The position numbers and the translations under genes were made by a program. A stretch of 64,000 bases of DNA from Aphrocallistes beatrix (lineage: Eukaryota; Porifera; Hexactinellida; Sceptrulophora; Aphrocallistidae), in NCBI GenBank assembly GCA_963281255.1, contig OY725506.1, positions 2,585,001 through 2,649,000 of the forward strand, given 5' to 3'. Positions 44,915-55,326 of the stretch are shown in pieces (the first letter of the stretch is position 1; each line of letters opens with the position of its first letter). Under the pieces are notes generated by a model. That model ran no database searches, was not told the origin of the DNA, and saw only the letters and a program-made list of their open reading frames with translations.

Positions 44915-46996
44915 TTACTTCTTCTTCATAAAATAGCACAATTCTGCTAGATTATTTCTATGTATCAGCACCACACTCACCATCAGATATGTTGGCGTCA
45001 AGATCAATGTCAGGATACTTATAATCACACCATAATAAGAAGAAAGAGTACAACTAAACTTAATAGGACAAAATTTGTGTAAATAATTGGGTAAAACTAA
45101 TTTTCTTCCATTATTCTGTATTAAATCGTATTTTCTCCAATCAAAATCGCTTTTAGATGACGGAACTGACATCATAGATAAATTAGACAGATTGTATGTT
45201 TGACTTTTAATAATAGCAGTCGCAAGATATGAAGTTGTACCTTTTATGCTAATCATACTAGAAACTGGAATGGATACATTAAATAATTGACATTCCTCAG
45301 TAGTAGAACAGCTCTTAATCAATTTGCTGCTCTTTGTCTCTGGTATCTCACAATCAAAATTTACGGAATCATAATCCAAAGCTAAAGATTCTTCATTACG
45401 TCCCAAACATGGAACATCAGTTTGCATTAGTGAGCTAACATTTAGCGACGAAATACCATTTAATCCTGTAATAGTAGTATTAGAGCGAACCCATAGGGAA
45501 ATAGGGTAGATTGTAGTATTGGTGAGATTATATACTATAGTAGATTCGTTGTAATTGGAAGGATAATACACGTAGTTGAAGGACACATTTTGGTGTAGAG
45601 GGATAATGGAGTTCCTATTATTGAGAGATGCAAAATAAGTTTGATCACAATTAACAGAGAAATAACGTGAATTATAGATTTCAGTTGTTACTTTAGAACA
45701 TGATTCCATTACTTTATACAAATTGGTTTCCTTCATTTCATAAGACTCTCCATTACGTACAAATAGTATCGAATTCCAGCCAGTTACACCAAGTGTTGTA
45801 ATAAATCCTAACATTACGATTGTTATAAAAGCACTGACGATAGAATAATAACTTAAAAGAATATTCTTCATTTTGGTTGCAGGGAAGGTTTGAGGTTTCA
45901 ATAATGGAGTCCTTTTTTCAGTATAATCCTCCCTGTTAAATTCATCACTAAAATGACTATAACCACTAAATCGGACATTCCTCGATTTGTTGAACAGAAA
46001 TTTCCAAAGAATTAGAAAAAACATTGTGTAAAGTATGCTTGTCAAGAAATAGACCAATTCCATTATAAATATTGAGGATAAAAAATATTCTGAATCGATG
46101 TTAAAATAAAAAAAGAAATTCTGATGCAAAAAGTTCCAGGAGAAAAATGGAAGAATGTATTCTATACTTACATACACTACTTCAATTGAAGAAGGAATGA
46201 AGACTAAAGCTGAAAGTACAAAGTTTCCCCAAGAGAGACATTTGAATAAGACGGTTGCACGATAAATACTCTCTACTCTCTCATGTCCCATAGCATTCCT
46301 CAAGTCCTGATCAGATAGAATGCCATTAATCATTCTCTTAACAGTATCATTACCTTCCTTCGAAAACCGAAATATTAGAATTGCTCGTAGCAAGTATATT
46401 AATTCAAATAAAAGCACACTCGTACCACCTGCTATCTCACTGCTCGCATACTTATAATATTCAAAATATATTAATGAAATTGACAGTCCAGACTCAATCA
46501 AAAATACCCATAAAACCCGTAGGATGGCAAGTAGAAAATATTTTTTGAAATTAAAATTTTTTTCTTTGAGAAAATGGATAACTTGCAGCATACACAACAG
46601 CCCGAATGAGATGATAGCATCTTGGAACGAGAACCAAAAGTTAAGCACTATATACAGACTGACAGGTTCGACATAGTACACAAACAATGGTTTGATGAGG
46701 TAAAAAGCTTTAATAAGATTGAACACATTGAACAGAATCATTACGAAGAGCAGACAGAACATGATACGATAATGCTCGTAGTAAGGTATGTGTTCTTCTG
46801 GATCTGATGCATTCCTAATTGTTTCTCGATATTTCAAAGTTTGAACTAATAACTGACCTGACAGTCTGAGTATGAACGGCAATACAGCCAATGTGATCAG
46901 TATCTCGAGAATAAAAACAATAAAAATACCATACTTGAATTTGTCAAGTGAAACTAATAGTGGATAGTTTGTGAAAAGATAAAAGTAAGTCAACAT
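44915..46996 (-). CDS. Array copy F (subfamily 1): intact nine-segment membrane protein
   Basis: 693 residues, the longest intact member. Segments by eye: 22-46, 76-101, 113-142, 152-176, 187-212, 252-280, 301-334, 380-407 and 653-680. Loops after segments 1, 3, 5 and 7 are basic (for example KEKNFNFKK, KEGNDTVKRM), so by the positive-inside rule they are cytoplasmic, the N-terminus is outside, the large loop 408-652 is outside and the tail NNLAELCYFMKKK is inside. The outer domain has eight cysteines (433, 450, 530, 549, 563, 569, 643, 649) and many N-x-S/T sites (NTTI, NVSS, NVSI, NLSN). Shared signatures: DPEEHIPYYEHYRIMF, AMGHERVESIYRATV and SGYSHF. Divergent neighbour of G, with about 930 bases between starts. 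I know no matching family; surface receptor is inference. Confidence 0.88.
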   Translation of the reverse strand: MLTYFYLFTNYPLLVSLDKFKYGIFIVFILEILITLAVLPFILRLSGQLLVQTLKYRETIRNASDPEEHIPYYEHYRIMFCLLFVMILFNVFNLIKAFYLIKPLFVYYVEPVSLYIVLNFWFSFQDAIISFGLLCMLQVIHFLKEKNFNFKKYFLLAILRVLWVFLIESGLSISLIYFEYYKYASSEIAGGTSVLLFELIYLLRAILIFRFSKEGNDTVKRMINGILSDQDLRNAMGHERVESIYRATVLFKCLSWGNFVLSALVFIPSSIEVVYVSIEYILPFFSWNFLHQNFFFYFNIDSEYFLSSIFIMELVYFLTSILYTMFFLILWKFLFNKSRNVRFSGYSHFSDEFNREDYTEKRTPLLKPQTFPATKMKNILLSYYSIVSAFITIVMLGFITTLGVTGWNSILFVRNGESYEMKETNLYKVMESCSKVTTEIYNSRYFSVNCDQTYFASLNNRNSIIPLHQNVSFNYVYYPSNYNESTIVYNLTNTTIYPISLWVRSNTTITGLNGISSLNVSSLMQTDVPCLGRNEESLALDYDSVNFDCEIPETKSSKLIKSCSTTEECQLFNVSIPVSSMISIKGTTSYLATAIIKSQTYNLSNLSMMSVPSSKSDFDWRKYDLIQNNGRKLVLPNYLHKFCPIKFSCTLSSYYGVIISILTLILTPTYLMVSVVLIHRNNLAELCYFMKKK

Positions 46997-47928
46997 TAGT
47001 AAGAATATATATATTATCGATTAGATTTAGAATCAATTAAGCTGGCACATACTTATATAAGTGTATCTTAGTATATGCTCCTAACAATAAGCATATCAAA
47101 CTAAGTGTAATTGATATCCCATAGATTGATGAGATATAATAATCCATTTTAAATCTAAGCTTATATTTTCGTAGCATTATTAGTACATAAAAATAGTGAT
47201 GATTTAAGGATAAATATACCAAATAGATTGAGATTGGATCAGAAATTTATAATTTGAATCGCTACCTTTTGTCTGTGATTTAAGTCTTTTGGATCGTGAA
47301 TAACTGACATACATACCAGAACTATCACATGATACACTTGCCTGATTACAAATCGAAAGGATATCCTGTCTGACCCATTATATTTTAAATGATTGAAGTA
47401 TGTAATGCTATGATGTTAAAGACTACTTAATGATACATACTCACCATGGAATGGTCACTTAATAGTTGTATTTATTTGAGAGAGATAACTTATATAAATC
47501 TCAGTTTGTATTGGAGCAGTGGTTCTCAACTTGGACTGGGATACATGTAGCCTCATATGCCTCAATGGGTACTTGACATATCCCAGCGAGTATCTGGAAA
47601 CATTTTTTTCATATTCATCTTATAGACAGTTTATTGAGAAAGACGGTAGTGGTGCCAGCAATGTTTGCAATGTTAGTGCCAGCAATGTTACAAAATTTGC
47701 CTCGAAAAATGCGATGCGATACAGACTAACATACCCTTAGAGATGCTTTGGAAATACTTGTATATAAGGTTATATTTCATTTGAATTATCAGAGTCCATC
47801 TCAGAAATTTATACAAGATATATCAATTACACTTACATTGATATGCTTCAGGTAGAGTATATGTGCCTAGATATAGGTATGTACAAACTTAATTCTAAAT
47901 CTCATCTACGATTTATACACTGCTCTAA
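46997..47928. promoter_or_regulatory. Divergent intergenic region between F and G
   Basis: F reads leftward from 46996 and G rightward from 47929. The subfamily 1 upstream block stands near each start in opposite orientation (47091-47118 for F and 47817-47848 for G: GATATATCAATTACACTTAC then TTGATATGC). The middle (47513-47660) has a hAT-like start CAGTGGTTCTCAAC and matches 25320-25440 and 43290-43400. No gene in between. Confidence 0.55.
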
Positions 47929-49950
47929 ATGTTGACTTACTTTTATCTTTTCACAAACTATCCACTATTAGTCACACTTGATAGTTTCAAGGATGCTATT
48001 CTTGTCATTTTTATTCTCGAAATACTGATCACATTGGCTGTATTACCGTTCATACTCGGACTGTCAGGTCAGTTATTAGTTCAAACTCTAAAATATCGAG
48101 AAACAATTAAGGATGCATCAGATCCAGAAGAACACATACCTTACTACGAGCATTATCGTATCATGTTCTGTCTGCTCTTCGTTATGATTCTGTTCAATGT
48201 GTTCAATCTCATCAAAGCTTTCTACCTCATCAAACCATTGTTTGTGTTCTATGTCGAACCTATCAGTCTGAATTTAGTGCTCAACTTTTGGTTTTCGTTT
48301 CAAGATGCTATCATATCGTTTGGACTGTTATGCATGCTGCAAGTTATGCACTTTTTCAAAGAGAAAAATTTTAATTTTAAAAAATTATTTCTACTCGCTA
48401 TTCTAAGGTTTTCCTGGATATTTTTGTTCGAATCGGGATTACTTATTTCTTTAATTTTATTTGAAATATTTATATCTAATTACATTGTGCTAATAGGAGG
48501 TGTTAGTATGTTCCTATTTGAATGTATATACTTGCTACGACTAATTCTAGTATTTCGGTTTGCAAAGGAAGGTCACGATACTGTGAAGATAATGATTAAT
48601 GACATTCTTTCTGATCAGGACTTGAGGAATGCTATGGGACATGAAAGAGTAGAGAATATTTATCGTGCAACCATTTTATTCAAATGTCTCTCTTGGGGAA
48701 ACTTTGTACTTGCAGCTTTAGTTTTCGTTCCTTCTTCAATTGAAGTAGTGTATGTAAGTTTCAAAACTTTCCTTTTTCTTTTTAATACCTATTATCCATC
48801 TCTATACAATTTCAATCCAAATTATCTTTTATCTTCAATATTTATAATGGAATTGATCTACTGTTTGACAAGCATACTTTACACAATGTTTTTCTTAATT
48901 CTTTGGAAATTTCTGTTCAACGAGTCAAGAAATGTTCATTTTAGTGGTTATAGTCATTACAATAAAGAATTTAACATGATGGATTACACTAAAGAAAGTA
49001 CCCCATTATTAAAACCCAAAACTTTTACTGGAGCTAAAATGCAGAAGATTCTCCTAAGTTATTATTCTATCGTCAGTGCCTTTATTACAATCTTAATGGT
49101 AGGATTTATTACACCACTTGGTGTAACTGGCTGGAGTTCAATACTATTTGTGTATAGTGGGGACTTTTATGAGATGAATCGAACCAATTTGTCTAAAGCA
49201 ATGGAAACATGTTCTAAAGTAACAGTTGAAATAGATTATCCACATTATTACTATGAAAATTGTGATCAAACTTATTTTGCATTTCTTGATAATAGCACCT
49301 CAACTATCCCTCTACTCGAAAATCTTACCTTCGGCCGCATTTTTAACAATTCCTCTTCTTTTTCAGATACCACTCTATGAGTTCCCTCTAATACTATTAT
49401 CACAGGATTAAAAGAAATTTCGTCACTAAACGTTAGCTCACTAATGCAAACTTATGTACCTTGTTCGGATTATTACGAAGAATATTTGTCTTTGCAATAT
49501 GGTTCAGTAAATTTTGATTGTTCGGTACCATCGACGAATACTGGCAAATTGATCGGAAACTGTTCTACCACAGGACAATGTCAATTATTTAATATTTCAA
49601 TTCCATTTTCCAGTATGATTAGTTTAAAACGTAGAGTTTCAAATTTCCCTTCAACTGTTATTGTTAGAAGGCATATATACAATCTGTCTAGTTTATCTGT
49701 GACACCAGTTCAAGCAACTCAACGTGAATTTCTTTGGAGAAAATACGATTTAATACAAAATAATGGAACAAAATTATATTACAATCGTGAATATTGTCCC
49801 ATGAAGTTCAGTTGTACTCTTCCTATTTATTATGGTCTAATTATAAGTATCCTGACATTGATCTTGACACCGACATATCTGATGGTGAGTGTTGTGCTGA
49901 TACATAGAAATAATCTAACAGAATTTTGCTATTTTATGAAGAAGAAGTAA
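47929..49950 (+). pseudogene. Array copy G (subfamily 1): full length except one TGA codon
   Basis: The only array member on the + strand. One frame runs from ATG 47929 to 49950 (674 codons) with a single internal stop, TGA at 49378-49380, where family members have tryptophan (LW before V-x-S-NTTITGL). TGG to TGA is one transition. All nine segments, the loop signatures and the eight cysteines are present, and the end (YLMVSVVLIHRNNLTEFCYFMKKK-like, lysine tail) matches F. Probably a recent null allele; stop readthrough is less likely. Translation up to the stop would give 483 residues ending inside the outer domain. Confidence 0.85.
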
Positions 49951-50131
49951 CCTCTTTTCTATCTTTATTATTGAAGTTGGCTTTTGCTATTATTGATTCT
50001 TTCTTTTACCTGCGTGTACTTTGTTAGGTGTGTGACTGAACTGAACTTTTTGCATGTATTTGAATTTTGAACTATGCTTTTTTTGTTCTAAAAAATATTC
50101 TTATTTGGCGCATACATTCTTATTTTTCTAG

Positions 50132-50440
50132 AACAAGCGCGCTTTGCTCGCTTTCGCTGCGCGGCTTGCGGACACTGCGTGTCCTCAGAGTTGCTCTGTG
50201 GCGCCAAGGGATATCAAAGAAACGGTTTATTGTTTCCTAATTCAATTGGTCATTGATGTTTAATAATAACGTAATAATTTGGAGCTGACTCATCATTAGT
50301 GCTGATGTTGATAACATCAGGTATCAATGTTATTAGACACTTGTAAATGTAAAACTTTTTGCAAAATTCCCTAATCTATTTCTGATCTTTTAAACTTTGT
50401 GTATCTAGTATTGCAAACAAAAGTAAACAAATCATTTATA
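50132..50440 (-). mobile_element. Rolling-circle-like fragment with GC-rich end
   Basis: ACAAGCGCGCTTTGCTCGCT then CGCTGCGCGGCTTGCGGACA, and CACTGCGTGTCC: the terminal block of the family, here facing left. The other end is not clear. Confidence 0.45.
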
Positions 50441-50479
50441 ATATGGATTCCAAAATACGATATTGAATACACCTCTCCG

Positions 50480-50885
50480 AAAATTCCCCCCCTTTCATTC
50501 TCCTTACGTACACTCTCCCATCATTAGTATAGAGAAGGAATCGAGATTCGTCACTGAACATAATTCTTGCCCATTCTTCAGTACTCCAGTCCTTGTGTGC
50601 CCTTGCGAAGGCAAGATGGTCTTTCTTATGCTTGGGAGTTAGGCGGGGCTTCTTTCGTGGTTTCCGTCCGAGCAGTCCAGCCCCTCGTAACCTTCTCTAG
50701 ACTGTTGAAGTGGAAGGTTTTAGCGAATATTCTGATAATACTTCGGCTCTGATCTGAGTAGTCTTAAATCGATTATTTTTGCATTTTCTGACCAATAAAC
50801 TGTAGTTGCGACACGAGGCCCACCCGAAATAGTGATGTCTCTTACCAAGCCAGTCAGTCTAAGTTTCCTTAAGATCTCAGCTTGC
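50480..50885 (-). pseudogene. Tc1-like transposase remnant
   Basis: On the minus strand one reads HKDWSTEEWARIMFSDESRF, then LYTNDGRVYVRR. The motif 'W-x-x-IMFSDESRF' with a following VYVRR is the first catalytic aspartate region of Tc1 transposases. Farther upstream, GPRVATTVYWSENAK recalls the second half of the DNA-binding region. The rest, including the other catalytic acids, is missing. Confidence 0.75.
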
Positions 50886-51142
50886 ATTAGCTTCCATGTG
50901 TGAGAGCCATTCCGGTCCTGCCAAAACGTGACCCGATTAAGCAGTTAACCGGATTAAACAGTGACCATATCAAGCAGAGTCGACTGTACATTAGCATTGC
51001 TGGTGATTCGCCAAGCTGTTATAGAATATCTAAAAGTATTATTTAAAGTTAGCTATTGTTGTATTGAGTCCGTATACACTAAGCATTTAATACAGTCTTT
51101 ATTTTAACATAAAAAGGAGACTTTTCCAACATAAAAGAAATC

Positions 51143-51737
51143 TTATATATTAAAACGCTGGGAATTTTTTTGTTTGTTTGTACGAATTGATTGGAAAATT
51201 GGCAAGTCGTAGAGATAAGAAAATTGGCATGTAGGTGTCAAATGATATGACTACGATTAACCTCTAAAATCAAAGCGAAATTTTCACACTTCTGCAAAAA
51301 ATAAAAAACAAATGTTCACACCTTTTCTACACAAATATATGACTACACTATCATAACAGAAATCATTGACGACACTACAATAGATCGTCATTGTTATTAA
51401 TACTTCAAAGCCACAACTATAGGAATAACAAAGAGTTTATGCATATTTTCACACTTTATATACAAATGTTTACACCATTTGACAAATTTTGAGAAATGTA
51501 CTAGAGACTAGCTTCTAACGGGTGACATTGGGTTTTTAGGGGTGTAGATTTTGAATATCATATTTTCAGATCTTGATGAAAAATTATTTGTTCACTTTTG
51601 TTTACAATATTTATATAAAGGAAGACAAATTCCCAAAACAGGTTAGATTGAGTAACTCAGGCGCCCAGAGGGCGACTCTTTGAACACGCAGTGTCTGCAA
51701 GCCGCGCAGCGCAAGCAAGCGAAGCGCGCTTGTGTTA
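51143..51737 (+). mobile_element. Rolling-circle-like element, both ends present
   Basis: Left end TATATATTAAAACGCTGGGA then TTTTTTTGTTTGTTTGTACG; right end AAGCCGCGCAGCGCAAGCAA then GCGAAGCGCGCTTGTG. The left end resembles known Helitron-type starts of invertebrates and the same pair of ends defines the 136-base mini version at 25537-25672. No coding capacity. Confidence 0.6.
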
Positions 51738-51985
51738 ATAAAAATCAAAAGAATAGTTAATTTAAACGAATTGAATTTATGGAAAGCGAAACAAATACAC
51801 AGTTTATAATCTAGAGAATATTCTCAACATAGGCTAGATAAGAAGATGGTTCACGAATACGTAATACATTTTTTCCTAGGAAATTTCTCTAAATACTACT
51901 CAGTTGTATATATGAGTCCTATACACTATCAGTACTGGGAATACTAAAAACAATATAAAGAAGATCTAGTAGTATAAAAAGTTGG

Positions 51986-53935
51986 TTAATGTCTGTGGAT
52001 CAGTATTACACTCACCATGAGGTATACTGGTGTCGAGATTAACGTGAATAGAGCAATTGCTGTCACAATAGCCCAGTGAAGAAAGCAGCTGAACTTGATA
52101 GGACAAGAATCAAAATAGTGCAAATTTGCATACATTTCATCATTTATTAGTATATCATACTTGTGAAAATCAAAATCACCTTCGAAATTCCCAAAGTCCA
52201 TAACTTGAATAACGTTAGATAAGTTTGAAAGATTGTATGTCTGTTTTAAAAGAGTAAAATTAGGGGTAGCATTATGATCAACATCTATATTTATTATACT
52301 CGATTTAGTAAGTATTGTTTCATGAAATGATCGACATTGTTCGCTGTTAGAACATCCTGCAATAAATTTGGTTTGATCGTTATTTGGTATTGCACAATCG
52401 AAAATAGTGAAACTTTCTTCAAATGCAACACTTTGCTCATAAAGCGTCATGCAAGGTGTATCATTTTCAACTATCAAAGAAATATTTAGTGTATTGATAT
52501 TTTCTAGCCCTGTAATCGTGGTATTGGGAAGAAGCCACAATATAGTTTCGTAAAAAGGTATAATTGAATAATTTTGGTAGAGAGTTTCTGAGTCCCCAAT
52601 AGTTGCAAAATATGTAGAATTACAATTAAGAGGGAAACCATCATAAGGAGGAGGATGATATACCTCAGCATTAACCTTGTAGCATGATTCCATTGCTTTA
52701 TTTACATTGGTATGCTTTAAATTATAAAATTCTCCTCGATTGATATATAACAGTGAACTCCAACTGTTTACCCCAAGTGGTGTGATAAATCCTACCATTA
52801 TGATTGTAATGCATGCGATGACAATAGAATAATATCTAAGAAGAAGTTTTTGACTTTTCCTTCCTGTGAACGTGATTGGATTCAATATTGGAGTAGTTTC
52901 ATTAGTAACCAATATTCTACCTTCATTGAAATGACTATATCCACTAAATTTAACGTTTTTTGATCTTTCAAAAAGGAATTTCCAAAGAATTAGGGAAAAT
53001 AGTGCATATAAAATACTCGTGAAAAAGAAAATAAGTTCGTTTGATATAATAGATATTGAATAGACCAGAAAAAAAGAAAAAGAAAAATTTACTACTGGAA
53101 AGCTAAATGAATAAATTAATTCTATTAAGGGAGGGAAACTAAAAAGCATTGCAAGTATGAAGTTTCCCCAGGAAAGACATCTGAATATTACGGTCGCTCG
53201 ATAAATATTTTCAACTCTTTCATGTCCCATAGCATTCCTTAAATTATCATCTGATAATATTCCATCGATTAACTTCTTAACAATATCATTACCTTCTTTC
53301 GCGAAACGAAATATTAACACAAATCGCATTACATATATTGGAAGAGTAAGAAGAATAATATAATTCGACATTTGAACATCAGTTGAGGAGTAAAATTCGG
53401 TTAATATTAATAAAATGAATAAACCAGATTCAATTGATAAAACCCAGAAAAATCGCACGAATGCTAAAGTGAAATAAAATCCAAAATTCATTCTTTTCTC
53501 CAGGAAAAAATACATGATTTGAAGCATAACCAATAAACCAAATGAGATGATAGCATCTTGAAATGAAAACCAAAAGTTAAGCACTAAATTTAGACTGATG
53601 GACTCGACATAATTCAAAAACAATGATTTGATAAGATAGAAAGTTTTAATGAGATTAAAAACTGAAGTCATTAACATTACGAAGAGCAGACAGAACATGA
53701 TACGATAATGATCATAGTAAGGTATATGTTCTTCTGGATCTGATGCATTTTTAATTGTTTCATAAGACTTTAGACTTTGAATGAATAACTGACCTGAGAG
53801 TCTGATTAAGAACGGTAGAACTACCAATGTGATTAGAATCTCAATAATATATCCAGTCAAGAAACTGTATTTGAACCCATCTCCTATTGTGAGCAATAGA
53901 GAGTTAGATGTGAGAAGAAGAAAGTAGGATAACAT
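51986..53935 (-). CDS. Array copy H (subfamily 2): intact nine-segment membrane protein
   Basis: 649 residues from ATG 53935, full length. Segments 1-8, the loop signatures DPEEHIPYYDHYRIMF, AMGHERVENIYRATV and SGYSHF, the outer domain with the family cysteines (ESC, LNC, TPC, FDC, GC-x5-C, SCPIKFSC) and the end VPVYLMVSVILIHRH-like are all present. N-x-S/T sites include NCST, NYSI, NTTI and NLSN. Its upstream 800 bases match those of K, showing a shared duplication unit. The start-proximal motif is at 53950-53973. Intact, probably functional, role unknown. Confidence 0.87.
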   Translation of the reverse strand: MLSYFLLLTSNSLLLTIGDGFKYSFLTGYIIEILITLVVLPFLIRLSGQLFIQSLKSYETIKNASDPEEHIPYYDHYRIMFCLLFVMLMTSVFNLIKTFYLIKSLFLNYVESISLNLVLNFWFSFQDAIISFGLLVMLQIMYFFLEKRMNFGFYFTLAFVRFFWVLSIESGLFILLILTEFYSSTDVQMSNYIILLTLPIYVMRFVLIFRFAKEGNDIVKKLIDGILSDDNLRNAMGHERVENIYRATVIFRCLSWGNFILAMLFSFPPLIELIYSFSFPVVNFSFSFFLVYSISIISNELIFFFTSILYALFSLILWKFLFERSKNVKFSGYSHFNEGRILVTNETTPILNPITFTGRKSQKLLLRYYSIVIACITIIMVGFITPLGVNSWSSLLYINRGEFYNLKHTNVNKAMESCYKVNAEVYHPPPYDGFPLNCNSTYFATIGDSETLYQNYSIIPFYETILWLLPNTTITGLENINTLNISLIVENDTPCMTLYEQSVAFEESFTIFDCAIPNNDQTKFIAGCSNSEQCRSFHETILTKSSIINIDVDHNATPNFTLLKQTYNLSNLSNVIQVMDFGNFEGDFDFHKYDILINDEMYANLHYFDSCPIKFSCFLHWAIVTAIALFTLISTPVYLMVSVILIHRH

Positions 53936-55326
53936 TAGGGAATATACTATTCAATATTCTGCACAGTATTCTAGTACATTTATATGATGACTAATGAGCA
54001 TAATCCAGAATAAGTGTAATATGAGATACACAATGCATGGATCGGGATTATTCTACTTACTTCAATGTAATAATGTATTAAGTTGTTTTAAATGATTTCT
54101 TATTTAAGAGTCACTTAGTTTGAGATTTATAGACAAAACAATATCCATATGTGTGGATTAATAACGTTATAGATTGGTGATCGCGTTCCCTATTGCTCCA
54201 TAAATGGTTAGAATAACTGTAGATCGATATCTCAGCATCTAAGGTTTTAAATTTATGGGAAGCTTGCTCCCCAGGTCCTCTTATTTTCTCACTTTGTTTG
54301 GTCAGGACCCCTTCCAAAATCCTGATTATGTGTCTGCAATAACCGCTGTCCGCTGTCTCCATGGTCAGGAAGTATGCCAGGCCCATATGCTGGGGGTTCG
54401 TTGGGTGCGTACACACTTCCATTGGGTTAGGCATATTGAATAATCCACACGAACGAAGGACACTCTCTGGGTGTCGGTGGACAAACGCCATTCAAAACTG
54501 TTACAGACTGTCCTTCCACAGTAAAGACACAAAGGAAGTATTGCTAGGTATAAATTATCATAATCGGGATCTTAACGGCCTAACTATAACTTATATAAGT
54601 ATTGTGCGATGCGCTACAGCTATAGAGACCTCCTGGAGTGGTCGCAACGTCATCACATCATTTGAGCAAGCCTTCTCGTATAGCGGATTAAATGCCACAA
54701 ACAAATTAACCAAGACCAATTTTGGTTTTGGGGAACCACATTAGGCCCGGCAAAAATTGGTCACCCTCGGAACATTTTTTCGTAACAGATCCAACTCACA
54801 AGAAAAGCACCCCTCTCCAGTTAACGATCATCCTACGGGCTTGCATACGCAACATTTAATTAACTCAGCAATGACAAGGGGTGCATTCTATGTATTGTTT
54901 TGACCCTGCATTCCTAAGGTTTCACCGCACAAAATGACTTAATCGGGAATGAGTTAGCAAAATCCATAGTATATTGATGGGATATTATTAAATCTTTGCA
55001 TTTATTTGATTTTTGGATATTTGTTCGTGTCTACAATGCAACATAAATAATGCTGATTTAAGAACTCTATGACTAGACGGATACTTAAAGTTATCATTAG
55101 AATGGTCCAAAAAGATGCCATAAAAGATGCAATAACTTTCCTATAGAGGATCTAAATCAACCTTGAATATTAACTTGTTCAAATCTACCAATAGTTCATA
55201 AATCTAATTTTACAAAACAATACACTACCAAAATGAGATGATTCAAATAATCAAGGAATTCATTAGAAAATGCTACAAAGGGTTACAAATAAGAATTATA
55301 AATTTCAATTTATCTTTCTTTGCAAA
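53936..55326. other. Upstream region of H, shared with K
   Basis: 53941-54260 aligns with 61950-62285. 54240-54530 aligns in pieces with 62270-62610, including GGTCAGGAAGTATGCCAGG, TTGGGTGCGTAC and CTCTCTGGGTGTCGG followed by GGACAAACGCC. These blocks are more GC-rich than the rest and may be part of an old repeat. From 54760 on I see no feature except the 3' flank of I. Confidence 0.6.

Larger units (their letters stand above)
49951..51985. other. Intergenic region between G and H: transposon debris
   Basis: 49951-50100 resembles the 3' flanks of F and A. 50132-50440 starts with the GC-rich block of the rolling-circle-like family, 50480-50885 is a Tc1 transposase remnant, about 50885-50985 is a pogo-like MITE and 51143-51737 is a further rolling-circle-like element. 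51740-51985 is 3' flank of H. No intact gene. Confidence 0.7.

Noticed and set aside
54111..54744. Overlapping open frames of about 126 residues on both strands upstream of H.
   Set aside because: The region is duplicated at 62250-62630 but the frames are not kept there, so it is conserved only by recent duplication.
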